Assembly: GCA_018398815.1 (NCBI GenBank)
Contig: CM031620.1
Location: forward strand, 62,200,519-62,214,416
From: Conus ventricosus
Taxonomy: Eukaryota; Mollusca; Gastropoda; Neogastropoda; Conidae
Length of the DNA stretch: 13,898 nucleotides
Direction: 5' to 3'
Below are positions 1-7,974 of the stretch, piece after piece; position 1 is the first letter of the stretch; each line of letters opens with the position of its first letter. The position numbers and the translations under genes are program-made. The notes under the pieces were generated by a model. It was not told the DNA's origin and searched no databases. It saw nothing but the letters and a program-made list of their open reading frames with translations.

Positions 1-2
1 AT

Positions 3-1365
3 TATCGACCTGTCTCCAACCTTGTCTTTTCTTTCAAAGATAATTGGAAAAGATAGCACTTCTCCAACTCCAAAACACCTTGACCAAAACAAACTTGATC
101 TATTCGTTGCAGTCCGCCCTAGTCGCACTGGACACCGTACAGAAACTGCCTCTGCTGAAAATAATAAACGATTTCTCTCTGCTATGGATAATGCGTCAGG
201 TTTCACTGGGGGCTTTCTCTTCTTGACTTGTCGCTGCCCTTTGATACATTGATCACTCACCCTTCCTCACTAGACTTCAACTTACTTTTGGCATCTCCTT
301 CTCCACGACTTTGGCATGGTTTTATTTTCTTACCTTTCTGGTCGAACCAAATTGTCTCTGCTCATTTGGTTTTTTCTTCAAGCTCTGCTGACTTGAATTA
401 TGGTGGTCCCACGGCTCTGTCCTTGGTCCCATTCTGTTTGTTCGATATACCCAACCCATCTCTGGACATTGTAATATTAGCATCATGTCATTTCACTCAC
501 TGCTTCTCTGATGACAATCAAATTATATTTTTTTTTTTTTTTTTCCTGGGTGACATCTCTTCTCCTCTTACTCATCATCGATCGACTCACAGCTCTGCAT
601 CTCTGACAATAAAGGCATGGATGACTTGCAACAACTTCGTTAAACAATGACAAACTGAACTGATCTTTATTCATTCTCAAAATACGGACTTCATGTTCTA
701 CAATCTCTGTTCTTCTTCTGTTCCAACTTGAGGTACCTCTGTTCATACAGACTCTACCACTGTGCGAAATCTAGGCGTTGTACTTGATTCAGACACTCTC
801 TTTTCAAAATCTGATTTCTTCTATCTGCGATGCCTGCTACTTGGAGCTTCGGCGAAATCAGTCTGTGCGCACTTCTGTTGAAGAAGCCACCAATGACTCT
901 GGTTTCTGCTTTCTTTCTTTCATAGACTTGTACTACTGTAATTTTCTCTTGCTGGCTGTCCACTGAATCTTCTTGCAAAATTGCAGAAAGTCCAAAATTT
1001 GCTCGCTCCGCCTTGTCTCGTAATCTCCGGAAAACCTCTATGTTTCTCCCTTGCTTAAATCTTTGCACTGGCTTCTGTTGAAAAAACGCATCAAGTACAA
1101 AACTTTCTTTGCTCTGTTAAAAGGCATTGGATGGCCTCGCTCCCCTCTTACCTCTCTAAACTTCTGTGACCTATATCCTTCCTGACAGCTTCGCTCTTCC
1201 TCTGACCAACTAGCATTATGCAGATCCCTCGTTTTCGGGCCAGAACACTTGGTGAACGTTTTATACTTTTCAGGCTCCTTCTTGCTGGAAACAATTACCT
1301 TTGCACTCCTGAAACTCAAACAGTTTTCGTCTTTCCAAGTCCACCTCAAAAAAACACTATCTTCA
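3..1365 (+). pseudogene. LINE ORF2 reverse transcriptase remnant (degenerate)
   Basis: A reverse transcriptase would copy LINE RNA at the target site; this copy is inactive. Frame-hopping translation gives family landmarks in order. YRPVSNL sits at 3-23, and a one-base insertion at about 24 shifts to the frame reading LSFLSKIIGK. Motif A (LDLSLPFDT, 222-248) keeps both aspartates. Motif B is badly altered (GGPTALSLVP, 402-431). Motif C reads FSDD (504-515) where FADD is usual. Next come a T17 run, a KTEL-like block with a one-base loss near 650, then RNLGVVLDSD (765-794), a degenerate leucine-rich block at 810-966, and SPLLKSLHWLLLKKRIKYK (about 1047-1103). The last block is the typical C-terminal end of L2/CR1-like ORF2. 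No frame stays open over the whole domain. Confidence 0.8.
528..544 (+). repeat. T17 homopolymer inside the reverse transcriptase remnant
   Basis: Seventeen consecutive T lie 12 bases after the FSDD catalytic codons. In the reading frame they give a run of phenylalanines absent from related reverse transcriptases. It could be a slippage expansion of a short T run after the element died, or a small inserted poly-A or poly-T tract. Confidence 0.9.
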
Positions 1366-1390
1366 ACTAATTTTTCTGCTCCTTCGCTGG

Positions 1391-1488
1391 TTGTGTGGGT
1401 GTGTGCGTGTGTGTGTGTATTTGTGTGTGTGTTGTGTGAACGCCGTGTGTGTGTGTGGATCGTGTGTGTGTGTGTGTGTGTGTGTGTG

Positions 1489-1525
<37 letters not shown>

Positions 1526-1599
1526 TGTGTGCATGTGTGGCGTGTGTGTGTGTGTGTGTGTGGTGTGTCGTGTGTGTGTGTGTGGGTGTGTGTGTGTGT
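1391..1599 (+). repeat. (GT)n microsatellite in the LINE 3' UTR
   Basis: About 209 bp of GT dinucleotides broken by GTTGTG, CGTG and GCATGTG interruptions. Both flanks still belong to the same LINE: ORF2 C-terminal homology ends at about 1365 and the conserved 3' end begins at about 1600. Every long frame here codes only Val/Cys or Thr/His runs and is not a gene. Alternating purine-pyrimidine DNA of this kind can adopt Z-DNA. Confidence 0.95.
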
Positions 1600-1663
1600 T
1601 AGGGCTTATTGCTGTAAGCGTTAGCAGGCTTTTGTTAAGATTAAGCGCTACTAAATGTTCACA

Positions 1664-1684
1664 TATTATTATTATTATTATTAT
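1664..1684 (+). repeat. (ATT)n LINE 3' tail
   Basis: Seven ATT units follow the AAGCGCTACTAAATG end sequence. Short trinucleotide tails of this sort mark the 3' end of L2-like elements, so this fixes the orientation of the LINE and its right-hand boundary. Confidence 0.8.
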
Positions 1685-1733
1685 ATCACAGGCCTTAAAA
1701 CTTATTGTACTATGTTTCCTCCTGTGTCTTCGT

Positions 1734-1806
1734 CCCCCCCCCCTCCCCCCCATCCCTCCTCTCTTGCTTCATCCACCAATCTTGTCACTCCTACTCCCCT
1801 CCCCCC
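1734..1806 (+). repeat. C-rich low-complexity tract
   Basis: Runs of 10 and 7 C at 1734-1751, then pyrimidine-rich DNA with further C runs to 1806. There is no coding signal. The complementary strand carries several G runs. Confidence 0.85.
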
Positions 1807-1826
1807 TTCTATTTATGACATATTTT

Positions 1827-1937
1827 GGGGTCGAGGTAGGCAGCGGCTGGAGGGGGGGGAAGGGGGGAGACGGTTAGTGGGTGAAAGCAGGGGATGGCGA
1901 GGGGCAGGGTGCGGGGGTGGGGGGAGGGGGGGGAGGG
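1827..1937 (+). repeat. G-rich tract with G-quadruplex motif
   Basis: Many G runs. The densest part, 1901-1937, has six runs of three or more G separated by loops of one to three bases, which fits the usual G-quadruplex pattern on the plus strand. It lies 95 bp from the C-rich tract, so the two could also pair imperfectly. A regulatory role cannot be inferred from sequence alone. Confidence 0.75.
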
Positions 1938-2011
1938 CTCATAGGCAGTCACCGGGTTCTACTGGATGAGTGCTCCAGGCTGGGCTCTGCTGATGACGCT
2001 CACACAAAAGA

Positions 2012-2818
2012 CGAAAGTGGGCTCAGACCGACTGGAGCTGGTTCTGTTACCACACGACATTGGGCTCAGACAGAACTGGAGAGTGGTTCTGTTCACACGA
2101 CATTGGCTCAGACAGACTGAGAGCTGGTTCTGTTCACACGACATTGGGCTCCAGACTGACTGAGAGGCTGGTTCTGTTCACCGACATTGGTCTCCAGACA
2201 GATGAGAGCTGTTCTGTTCACTACGGGACATGGGCTCAGAACAGATGGAGAGCTGGTTTCTGTTCACACGAATTGGGCTCCAGACGGGACTGAGAGCTGG
2301 TTTCTGTTCACTCGACATGGGGCTCCAGACAGGATGAGAGTGGTTCTGTGCACTACGACATGGGCTCCAGACAGACTGAGGAGCTGGTTACTGTTCAACG
2401 ACATTGGGCTCCAGACAGACTGAGAGCTGGTTCTGTTCACTCACGGACTTGGGCTCCACGACAGGACTGAGAGCTGTTAGTTCACACGTCATTGGGCTAC
2501 AAGACAGACTTGACGAGCTGCAGTTTCTGTCACACGACATTGGGCTCCAGACAAGACTGAGAGCTGGTTCTGTTCTCACGACATTGGGATCCAGGACAGA
2601 CTGGAGCTGGTCTTCTGTTAACACGTATGGGCTCAGGACAGACTGAGAGCTGGTTTATGTTCACACGACATTGGGGCTGGACTCCAGACAGTACTGAGAG
2701 CTGGTTCTGTTCACACGACATTCGGCCTCCAGACAGACTGAGAGCTGGTTTGTTCACAGACATTGGGCTCCCGACAGACTGAGAGTGGTTTCTGTTCACA
2801 CTGACATTGGCCGCTCCC
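2012..2818 (+). repeat. ~44-bp tandem minisatellite, about 18 copies
   Basis: Each unit carries GACATTGGGCTCCAGACAG followed by ACTGAGAGCTGGTTCTGTTC. Using the GGTTCTGTT landmark, 18 occurrences from 2041 to 2788 give spacings of 40 to 50 bp with a mean near 44. Almost every copy has its own one- or two-base insertion or deletion, and most of these fall in short homopolymers. All open frames inside it break quickly and shift between units, so it is not coding. The array ends about 80 bp before the assembly gap. It may be an old array, or a young one carrying uncorrected long-read errors. Confidence 0.93.
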
Positions 2819-2898
2819 CATTCGCTGTCAGCGAGAGTTTCTTATTGACATTTAGCGCTCGTCTGCTTCGCCGCCCGTACTTCTGCCTTCCTTCTCAC

Positions 2899-3898
2899 NN
2901 NNNNNNNNNNNNNNNNNNNNNNNNNNNNNNNNNNNNNNNNNNNNNNNNNNNNNNNNNNNNNNNNNNNNNNNNNNNNNNNNNNNNNNNNNNNNNNNNNNNN
3001 NNNNNNNNNNNNNNNNNNNNNNNNNNNNNNNNNNNNNNNNNNNNNNNNNNNNNNNNNNNNNNNNNNNNNNNNNNNNNNNNNNNNNNNNNNNNNNNNNNNN
3101 NNNNNNNNNNNNNNNNNNNNNNNNNNNNNNNNNNNNNNNNNNNNNNNNNNNNNNNNNNNNNNNNNNNNNNNNNNNNNNNNNNNNNNNNNNNNNNNNNNNN
3201 NNNNNNNNNNNNNNNNNNNNNNNNNNNNNNNNNNNNNNNNNNNNNNNNNNNNNNNNNNNNNNNNNNNNNNNNNNNNNNNNNNNNNNNNNNNNNNNNNNNN
3301 NNNNNNNNNNNNNNNNNNNNNNNNNNNNNNNNNNNNNNNNNNNNNNNNNNNNNNNNNNNNNNNNNNNNNNNNNNNNNNNNNNNNNNNNNNNNNNNNNNNN
3401 NNNNNNNNNNNNNNNNNNNNNNNNNNNNNNNNNNNNNNNNNNNNNNNNNNNNNNNNNNNNNNNNNNNNNNNNNNNNNNNNNNNNNNNNNNNNNNNNNNNN
3501 NNNNNNNNNNNNNNNNNNNNNNNNNNNNNNNNNNNNNNNNNNNNNNNNNNNNNNNNNNNNNNNNNNNNNNNNNNNNNNNNNNNNNNNNNNNNNNNNNNNN
3601 NNNNNNNNNNNNNNNNNNNNNNNNNNNNNNNNNNNNNNNNNNNNNNNNNNNNNNNNNNNNNNNNNNNNNNNNNNNNNNNNNNNNNNNNNNNNNNNNNNNN
3701 NNNNNNNNNNNNNNNNNNNNNNNNNNNNNNNNNNNNNNNNNNNNNNNNNNNNNNNNNNNNNNNNNNNNNNNNNNNNNNNNNNNNNNNNNNNNNNNNNNNN
3801 NNNNNNNNNNNNNNNNNNNNNNNNNNNNNNNNNNNNNNNNNNNNNNNNNNNNNNNNNNNNNNNNNNNNNNNNNNNNNNNNNNNNNNNNNNNNNNNNNN
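2899..3898. other. Assembly gap of exactly 1000 N
   Basis: Exactly 1000 unknown bases, which is probably a fixed-size scaffolding placeholder and not a measured distance. The open frames that cross it exist only because N is not read as stop. Confidence 0.98.
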
Positions 3899-4595
3899 CA
3901 CCTCCTTGTCTGAGTCTTTGGTGAATCATTTTCTTATAGATGTATATAGTTTGTAGTTTATATTACCTGCATTCCTCCCCCCATACCCCTCCCCCATTAG
4001 GAGTTGTTCCAGATATTTCTTGGTCAACATTAATAGGGGATCGCGGTCTCCTCTGACGATACAGTTGGAACTACTGTATGCAATTCGTTGTCATTGTCAG
4101 CAGTGTTTCTTTGGACAATGCTAGGGTAGTTAAAAAAAAATATTATTATAAAGAAGGAATATCCAACTTTGACGGTTTGTTAATTTTCTTATCTCCTTTG
4201 CGTCTTTTTAAAAAAAATTTGATGCTCAAGTAAAAGTGCAAATACTACCTTATATATTGATTATTTTTTTTATCATTATTGATAAGGATTCTTTACAGTA
4301 CATCCCTTCTTCTTGACTTATTCTGCCCTTCATTGGGTGCCTGGAAAGGCAGATTGGAATGTGACTGTATCCTCAACTGCTGAGAATACGAAGGAAATTA
4401 CAAGTGGTGTCATACCAGGACACCACCTGGGGGACTGGCCACAATCAGTCGGGTTTTACAACTGATGATTTCACCTGGGAGTCGAAAGTCGGGTCTAGGC
4501 GTAACGGACTGGTTTCTGTGCAAGAAGACAGAATTCCCATGTGTTTCCAAACACTGTCGTGAAGAGCTGATTGTACGTTTCAGCGATCTCCTCAT

Positions 4596-4596
<1 letters not shown>
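3899..4596. other. Unassigned DNA with a small perfect hairpin
   Basis: No gene, RNA or recognised repeat. The left part is AT-rich with short A and T runs. A perfect 8-bp inverted repeat, GTGGTGTC (4404-4411) and GACACCAC (4419-4426), flanks a 7-base loop. The stretch 4320-4590 has more balanced composition than its neighbours and may be a transposon fragment I do not recognise. Its open frames (about 60 codons on minus, about 45 on plus before the C run) show no family. Confidence 0.5.

Positions 4597-4642
<46 letters not shown>
4597..4642 (+). repeat. Homopolymer run of 46 C
   Basis: An uninterrupted run of 46 C. The G strand could form stacked quadruplexes and the C strand an i-motif. 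The length is probably approximate, because such runs are read poorly. Confidence 0.95.
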
Positions 4643-4745
4643 ATTTTACCCCAATCCCGTTCCCCTTTCTTTTTGGAATCTTTGTGAGTGCATTGTCATA
4701 TGATCGAGGAAATCCTTTGACAACTCGTTGTTTTTAACAATACTA

Positions 4746-4783
4746 TCTCTCTGTCTTTCTCTGTCTGTCTGTTTGTCTGTCTA

Positions 4784-4834
<51 letters not shown>

Positions 4835-4943
4835 GTCTGTCTGTCTGTCTTCTGTCTGTCTCTGTCTGTCTGTCTCTCTGTCTGTTATGTCGTCTGTCTG
4901 GCTTCTCTCTCTCTCTCTGTCTCTCTGTTCTCTCTCTCTCTGG

Positions 4944-4992
<49 letters not shown>

Positions 4993-5004
4993 TCTCTTGT
5001 CTTT
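4746..5004 (+). repeat. Compound (CTGT)n-(CT)n microsatellite
   Basis: A CTGT tetranucleotide array (to about 4905) passes into a CT dinucleotide array with small interruptions, ending in CTTGTCTTTC. It is pyrimidine-only over long stretches, so intramolecular triplex formation is possible. The serine/leucine/valine/cysteine open frame is an artefact. Confidence 0.95.
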
Positions 5005-5119
5005 CAACACTATCTGTTTCATTCTTTCTTGCTTGCTTGATTTCTTTCTTTCGGCCATTCTAGGACTGCTATTGTTAATGCTGCGGCTTCTGCTCCTCTA
5101 ACTGCTACCAATGAAACGA

Positions 5120-5765
5120 GAAATAGCCACAGACCTATATGCAGTAGAAATAGCCACAGACCTATATGCAGTAGAAATAGCCACAGACCTATATGCAGTA
5201 GAAATAGCCACAGACCTATATGCAGTAGAAATAGCCACAGACCTATATGCAGTAGAAATAGCCACAGACCTATATGCAGTAGAAATAGCCAAAGACCTAT
5301 ATGCAGTAGAAATAGCCACAGACCTATATGCAGTAGAAATAGCCACAGACCTATATGCAGTAGAAATCGCCACAGACCTATATGCAGTAGAAATAGCCAC
5401 AGACCTATATGCAGTAGAAATAGCCACAGACCTATATGCAGTAGAAATAGCCACAGACCTATATGCAGTAGAAATAGCCACAGACCTATATGCAGTAGAA
5501 ATAGCCACAGACCTATATGCAGTAGAAATAGCCACAGACCTATATGCAGTAGAAATAGCCACAGACCTATATGCAGTAGAAATAGCCACAGACCTATATG
5601 CAGTAGAAATAGCCACAGACCTATATGCATAGAAATAGCCACAGACCTATATGCAGTAGAAATAGCCACAGACCTATATGCAGTAGAAATAGCCACAGAC
5701 CTATATGCAGTAGAAATAGCCACAGACCTATATGCAGTAGAAATAGCCACAGACCTATATGCAGT
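5120..5765 (+). repeat. 27-bp minisatellite, 24 near-identical copies
   Basis: The unit begins GAAATAGCC and ends TATGCAGTA. Copies start every 27 bp from 5120. Only three internal changes are seen: C to A at 5292 (copy 7), A to C at 5368 (copy 10), and a one-base loss in copy 19 near 5629, giving a 26-bp unit. The last copy ends GCAGT at 5765. Since 27 is nine codons and the unit lacks stops in four of six frames, long frames arise on both strands: EIATDLYAV repeats on plus, TAYRSVAIS and LHIGLWLFL repeats on minus, and a fourth on plus. Such low divergence implies recent expansion or active homogenisation. There is no start context, splice signal or homology to support translation. Confidence 0.97.
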
Positions 5766-6195
5766 TCAGCAGAATCGTTAGGGACAGGAACTTTGTTATG
5801 TAGCAAATTGGAAGCGAAAGAAAAAAAGTGAACTTTTAGCTCAAATTGACACTGCCTACTGAGACATTCATTATCAGAAATTCAATATATGTACGTAATG
5901 TGCAAACTACTTCCGCCAACACGTATGTCACTGTGTGGCATTGTCTGGCATAAGCGTATTGTCACCACACAGGTCTCGGGGTGAAATACGAAACGCTTAC
6001 CCCACGTGAGAGTACGTCATCATGGGACAATGGCACAGATGTTTTCTGACTGGTGGGTTTTTGACCCCAGAGAATGTTCCAAGGATGGCTTAATCCCTGG
6101 GTAACTTGACGTGCATTCAGTGCATGCTGTGCACATGATGTTATGTATGGTCCTTGTCGAAAGGGCAGCACTCCGACCACTAGTATAGGTCTAGA
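5766..6195. other. Unassigned spacer between the minisatellite and the GA tract
   Basis: About 430 bp of apparently single-copy DNA of mixed composition. A 72-codon open frame on the minus strand (5962-6180) has no recognisable motif and is probably chance. No RNA gene is seen. Confidence 0.5.
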
Positions 6196-6197
6196 GG

Positions 6198-6228
<31 letters not shown>

Positions 6229-6272
6229 TAGGGAGAAGAGAGAGAGATAGGGAGAGAGAGAGAGGGGGGAGA

Positions 6273-6315
<43 letters not shown>

Positions 6316-6461
6316 AGATAGGGAGAGAGAGAGAGAGGAAGGGGAGAGAGAGAGAGATAGGGAGAGAGAAAGAGAGAGATAGGGGAGAGAAAGAGAGAGA
6401 TAGGGAGAGAGAGAGAGAGAGGGAGGGAGAGAGAGAGAGAGATAGGGACAGAGAGAGGGAG

Positions 6462-6527
<66 letters not shown>

Positions 6528-6547
6528 GAGAGTGAGAGAGAGAGAGA
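6196..6547 (+). repeat. Long (GA)n tract with GATAGGG interruptions
   Basis: About 350 bp of almost pure purine. GATAGG interruptions fall at 6227, 6246, 6317, 6356, 6378, 6399 and 6441, with spacings of 19, 71, 39, 22, 21 and 42, close to multiples of 20-21 bp. This suggests a decayed 20-bp higher-order unit inside the dinucleotide repeat. The serine/leucine frames on the minus strand are artefacts. Confidence 0.95.
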
Positions 6548-6659
6548 ACAAATGAACGACCGAATTTCTTTTACTAGGGGAAAAGAATAAGCCCACAGAG
6601 GCCTTTTCATATTCTTTCCTCAAAAAACACGCAATGAAATATTGTGGTTACTACATACA
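6546..6659 (-). mobile_element. LINE 3'-end fragment (diverged CGTT-tail family)
   Basis: Read on the minus strand, the segment ends GGGCTTATTCTTTTCCCC, then TAGTAAAAGAAATTC, then a CGTTC-like tail into the CT repeat. It aligns base by base, with small gaps, to the right-hand LINE end at 7379-7412: GCTTAT, CCCTRGTRAAA and AAATTCG are shared, and both are followed by a GTTC tail and then CT repeats. It is therefore a second, older copy of the same 3' end, or of a close relative. How far it extends beyond 6659 is unclear. Confidence 0.55.
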
Positions 6660-6735
6660 GGGGTAAGGTAAGGTAAGGTTATGTTGCTTATAGCCCAGCG
6701 ACCGCAAAGGGCCATATCAAGGCTGTCACCACTTT
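6660..6735 (-). mobile_element. Retroposon 3' end with (TTACC)n tail, SINE-like
   Basis: On the minus strand a conserved-looking block (GATATGGCCCTTTGCGGTCG, then CTGGGCTATAAGCAACATAA) runs into three to four TTACC units at 6660-6680. Pentameric tails of this sort are typical of SINEs and some LINEs, and similar blocks are common in molluscan DNA as far as I recall. The 5' limit is not visible. No convincing paired A and B boxes of an RNA polymerase III promoter were found to the right, so the class is uncertain. Confidence 0.5.
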
Positions 6736-7312
6736 AAATCAACTAACAAGTCAAAAAATTTTTTAAGCACGAAAAAAAAAACACCACCCATTCACACATC
6801 TGTTTGAAATACACCTTCTAAAAACGCGCAAGAAACTTCGTTAAAAAAAAATTTTCTTTCGTAAAATCTTAGATAAGATGAAAAAAATGTTAATCTCTTT
6901 CAGACGAGAAATTTTGTGCTACATATAAAGATACAAGTTCATCTAAAGAAAAAAAATTAAGAAGAAGTGAAATTATGTAGTATTACTACGACGTGCACAA
7001 AATCAAACGCCCCAAAATCATGTCCAGTGCACAAAAAGTGTATCAAGTAGCGAGCAGATGTGACGGAACAAGAACGAACAAACAGGAAGGAGTCGAATGG
7101 GAGTGGGGGGGGGGGGGGTAGTATAGGGAAAGGTCAGGAGTGTAGTTCAGGTCTGTGGGCAAGTTACAAAGCCTCTCTGTTAGTGGGAGGAATACAAAAT
7201 AATGTCATTTATAGCCAGGTTCAATAGGTTGAATATGTATGAATGATCTGTGCACACACGGTAACCTGAAAAGAAAACACAGGGGAGAAGAAAAGATCAT
7301 TAAAGGAATTAT
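6736..7312. other. Unassigned AT-rich DNA with a G14 run
   Basis: A-rich on the plus strand, with many short A runs and one run of 14 G at 7105-7118. No coding signal. It could be the body of the retroposon whose tail lies at 6660, or of the older LINE copy, but I see no diagnostic motif. Confidence 0.45.
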
Positions 7313-7317
7313 GAGAG

Positions 7318-7353
<36 letters not shown>

Positions 7354-7379
7354 ACGAACGAACGAACGAACGAACGAAC
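7313..7379 (+). repeat. (GA)n then (GAAC)7: tail of the minus-strand LINE
   Basis: GA repeats at 7313-7351 pass directly into seven GAAC units at 7352-7379. On the minus strand this reads AATAAAATTTCGTTCGTTCG and then CT repeats, that is, a tetranucleotide retrotransposon tail followed by a dinucleotide repeat. It defines the 3' end of the LINE to the right. Confidence 0.85.
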
Positions 7380-7596
7380 GAAATTTTATTTCACCAGGGT
7401 CATGAGATAAGCAAATTACATATGTTTTTTTTCCACCCAGCCCTGGGAAAAAAAAAAAAAGAACCCACATGGACAACACACAAGTCAATATGGCAACAAA
7501 GAGGAAAAAGTAAATACACCAGTCAACTTGCAAACTGTATGAAGTAACAGACTAATACTACAAAAGCAAACGACAAGATCGTGCAAGCATCATATG

Positions 7597-7710
7597 CGAG
7601 AGAAAGAAAGAAAGAAAGAGAGAGAAAGAGAGAGAGAGAGAGAAAGAGAGCGAAAGCGGGGATATGGGGTGTGGGCGGGATAGGGGAGGGGTGGGGGGTG
7701 GGTGGGGGGA
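7597..7710 (+). repeat. GAAA/GA repeat followed by G-rich tract
   Basis: GA and GAAA repeats (7597-7650) are followed by G runs (7657-7710) with at least six runs of three or more G from 7666 on, a G-quadruplex pattern on the plus strand. It sits inside the presumed LINE 3' UTR, so the LINE RNA itself would carry C and CT runs here. Confidence 0.85.
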
Positions 7711-7974
7711 AGAAATATACATGTAAAGTACAAATACAAACGGGGAAACAAGAGTCAAATAGACTTGGATACACTCTATACATCAAATCACAAAATGCAA
7801 TTGAGCGATATCATCAATGTAAAGCATGTCAATTACCTTAACCCATTATTGCTGTGGTTCAAATGACACGTGCAAGATTTCCGTCTAACACAGGCTTGTA
7901 ATCGTACAGTATTTTATTTCTATTCACTGAGTCTTTTAATTGATTTAGGAATCAACTAGTACAGTTTTTTTTAA

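Larger units (their letters stand above)
1..1684 (+). mobile_element. 3' part of a decayed LINE (L2/CR1-type, ATT tail)
   Basis: A non-LTR retrotransposon read left to right and cut by the window edge, so its endonuclease region is not seen. The order is reverse transcriptase fragments (about 3-700), the post-RT C-terminal region (about 760-1360), a 3' UTR holding a GT microsatellite (1391-1599), then a conserved-looking end with TTAAGCGCTACTAAATG (about 1640-1657) running into (ATT)n at 1664-1684. An AAGCGCTA-type motif followed by an ATT tail is familiar from L2-like LINEs of fish and aquatic invertebrates. The coding part is dead, with many single-base indels and stops. Exact clade (L2, CR1 or Rex1-like) cannot be settled by eye. 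The 5' boundary lies outside the window. Confidence 0.82.

Noticed and set aside
1..1684. Intact or mobile LINE
   Set aside because: Repeated frameshifts, stops and altered motif B and C residues show it is long dead.
1249..1877. Cys/Val-rich and Thr/His-rich proteins on both strands
   Set aside because: These are translations of the GT microsatellite and adjoining low-complexity DNA.
2785..3929. Long open frames of 340-380 codons
   Set aside because: They consist almost wholly of N positions in the assembly gap.
4465..4737. Plus-strand open frame of 90 codons with a CKKTEFPC stretch
   Set aside because: Half of it is the poly-C run read as proline, and the rest shows no known family.
5019..5750. 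Hydrophobic repeat membrane protein (LHIGLWLFL units) on minus
   Set aside because: The frame exists because the unit length is a multiple of three and lacks stops. It switches between two unit frames at the copy-19 deletion, so it is not one maintained protein.
5120..5765. CRISPR-like array of regular repeats
   Set aside because: The 27-bp units follow each other directly with no unique spacers, and the surroundings are eukaryotic with no Cas genes.
6180..6623. Serine/leucine-rich protein of about 147 residues on minus
   Set aside because: It is the translation of the GA/CT tract, with no non-repetitive coding core.
7087..7097. RNA polymerase III B box (CATTCGACTCC on minus) for a tRNA-derived SINE
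   Set aside because: It matches nine of eleven consensus positions, but no A box is found at the expected distance and the TTACC tail is over 400 bp away.
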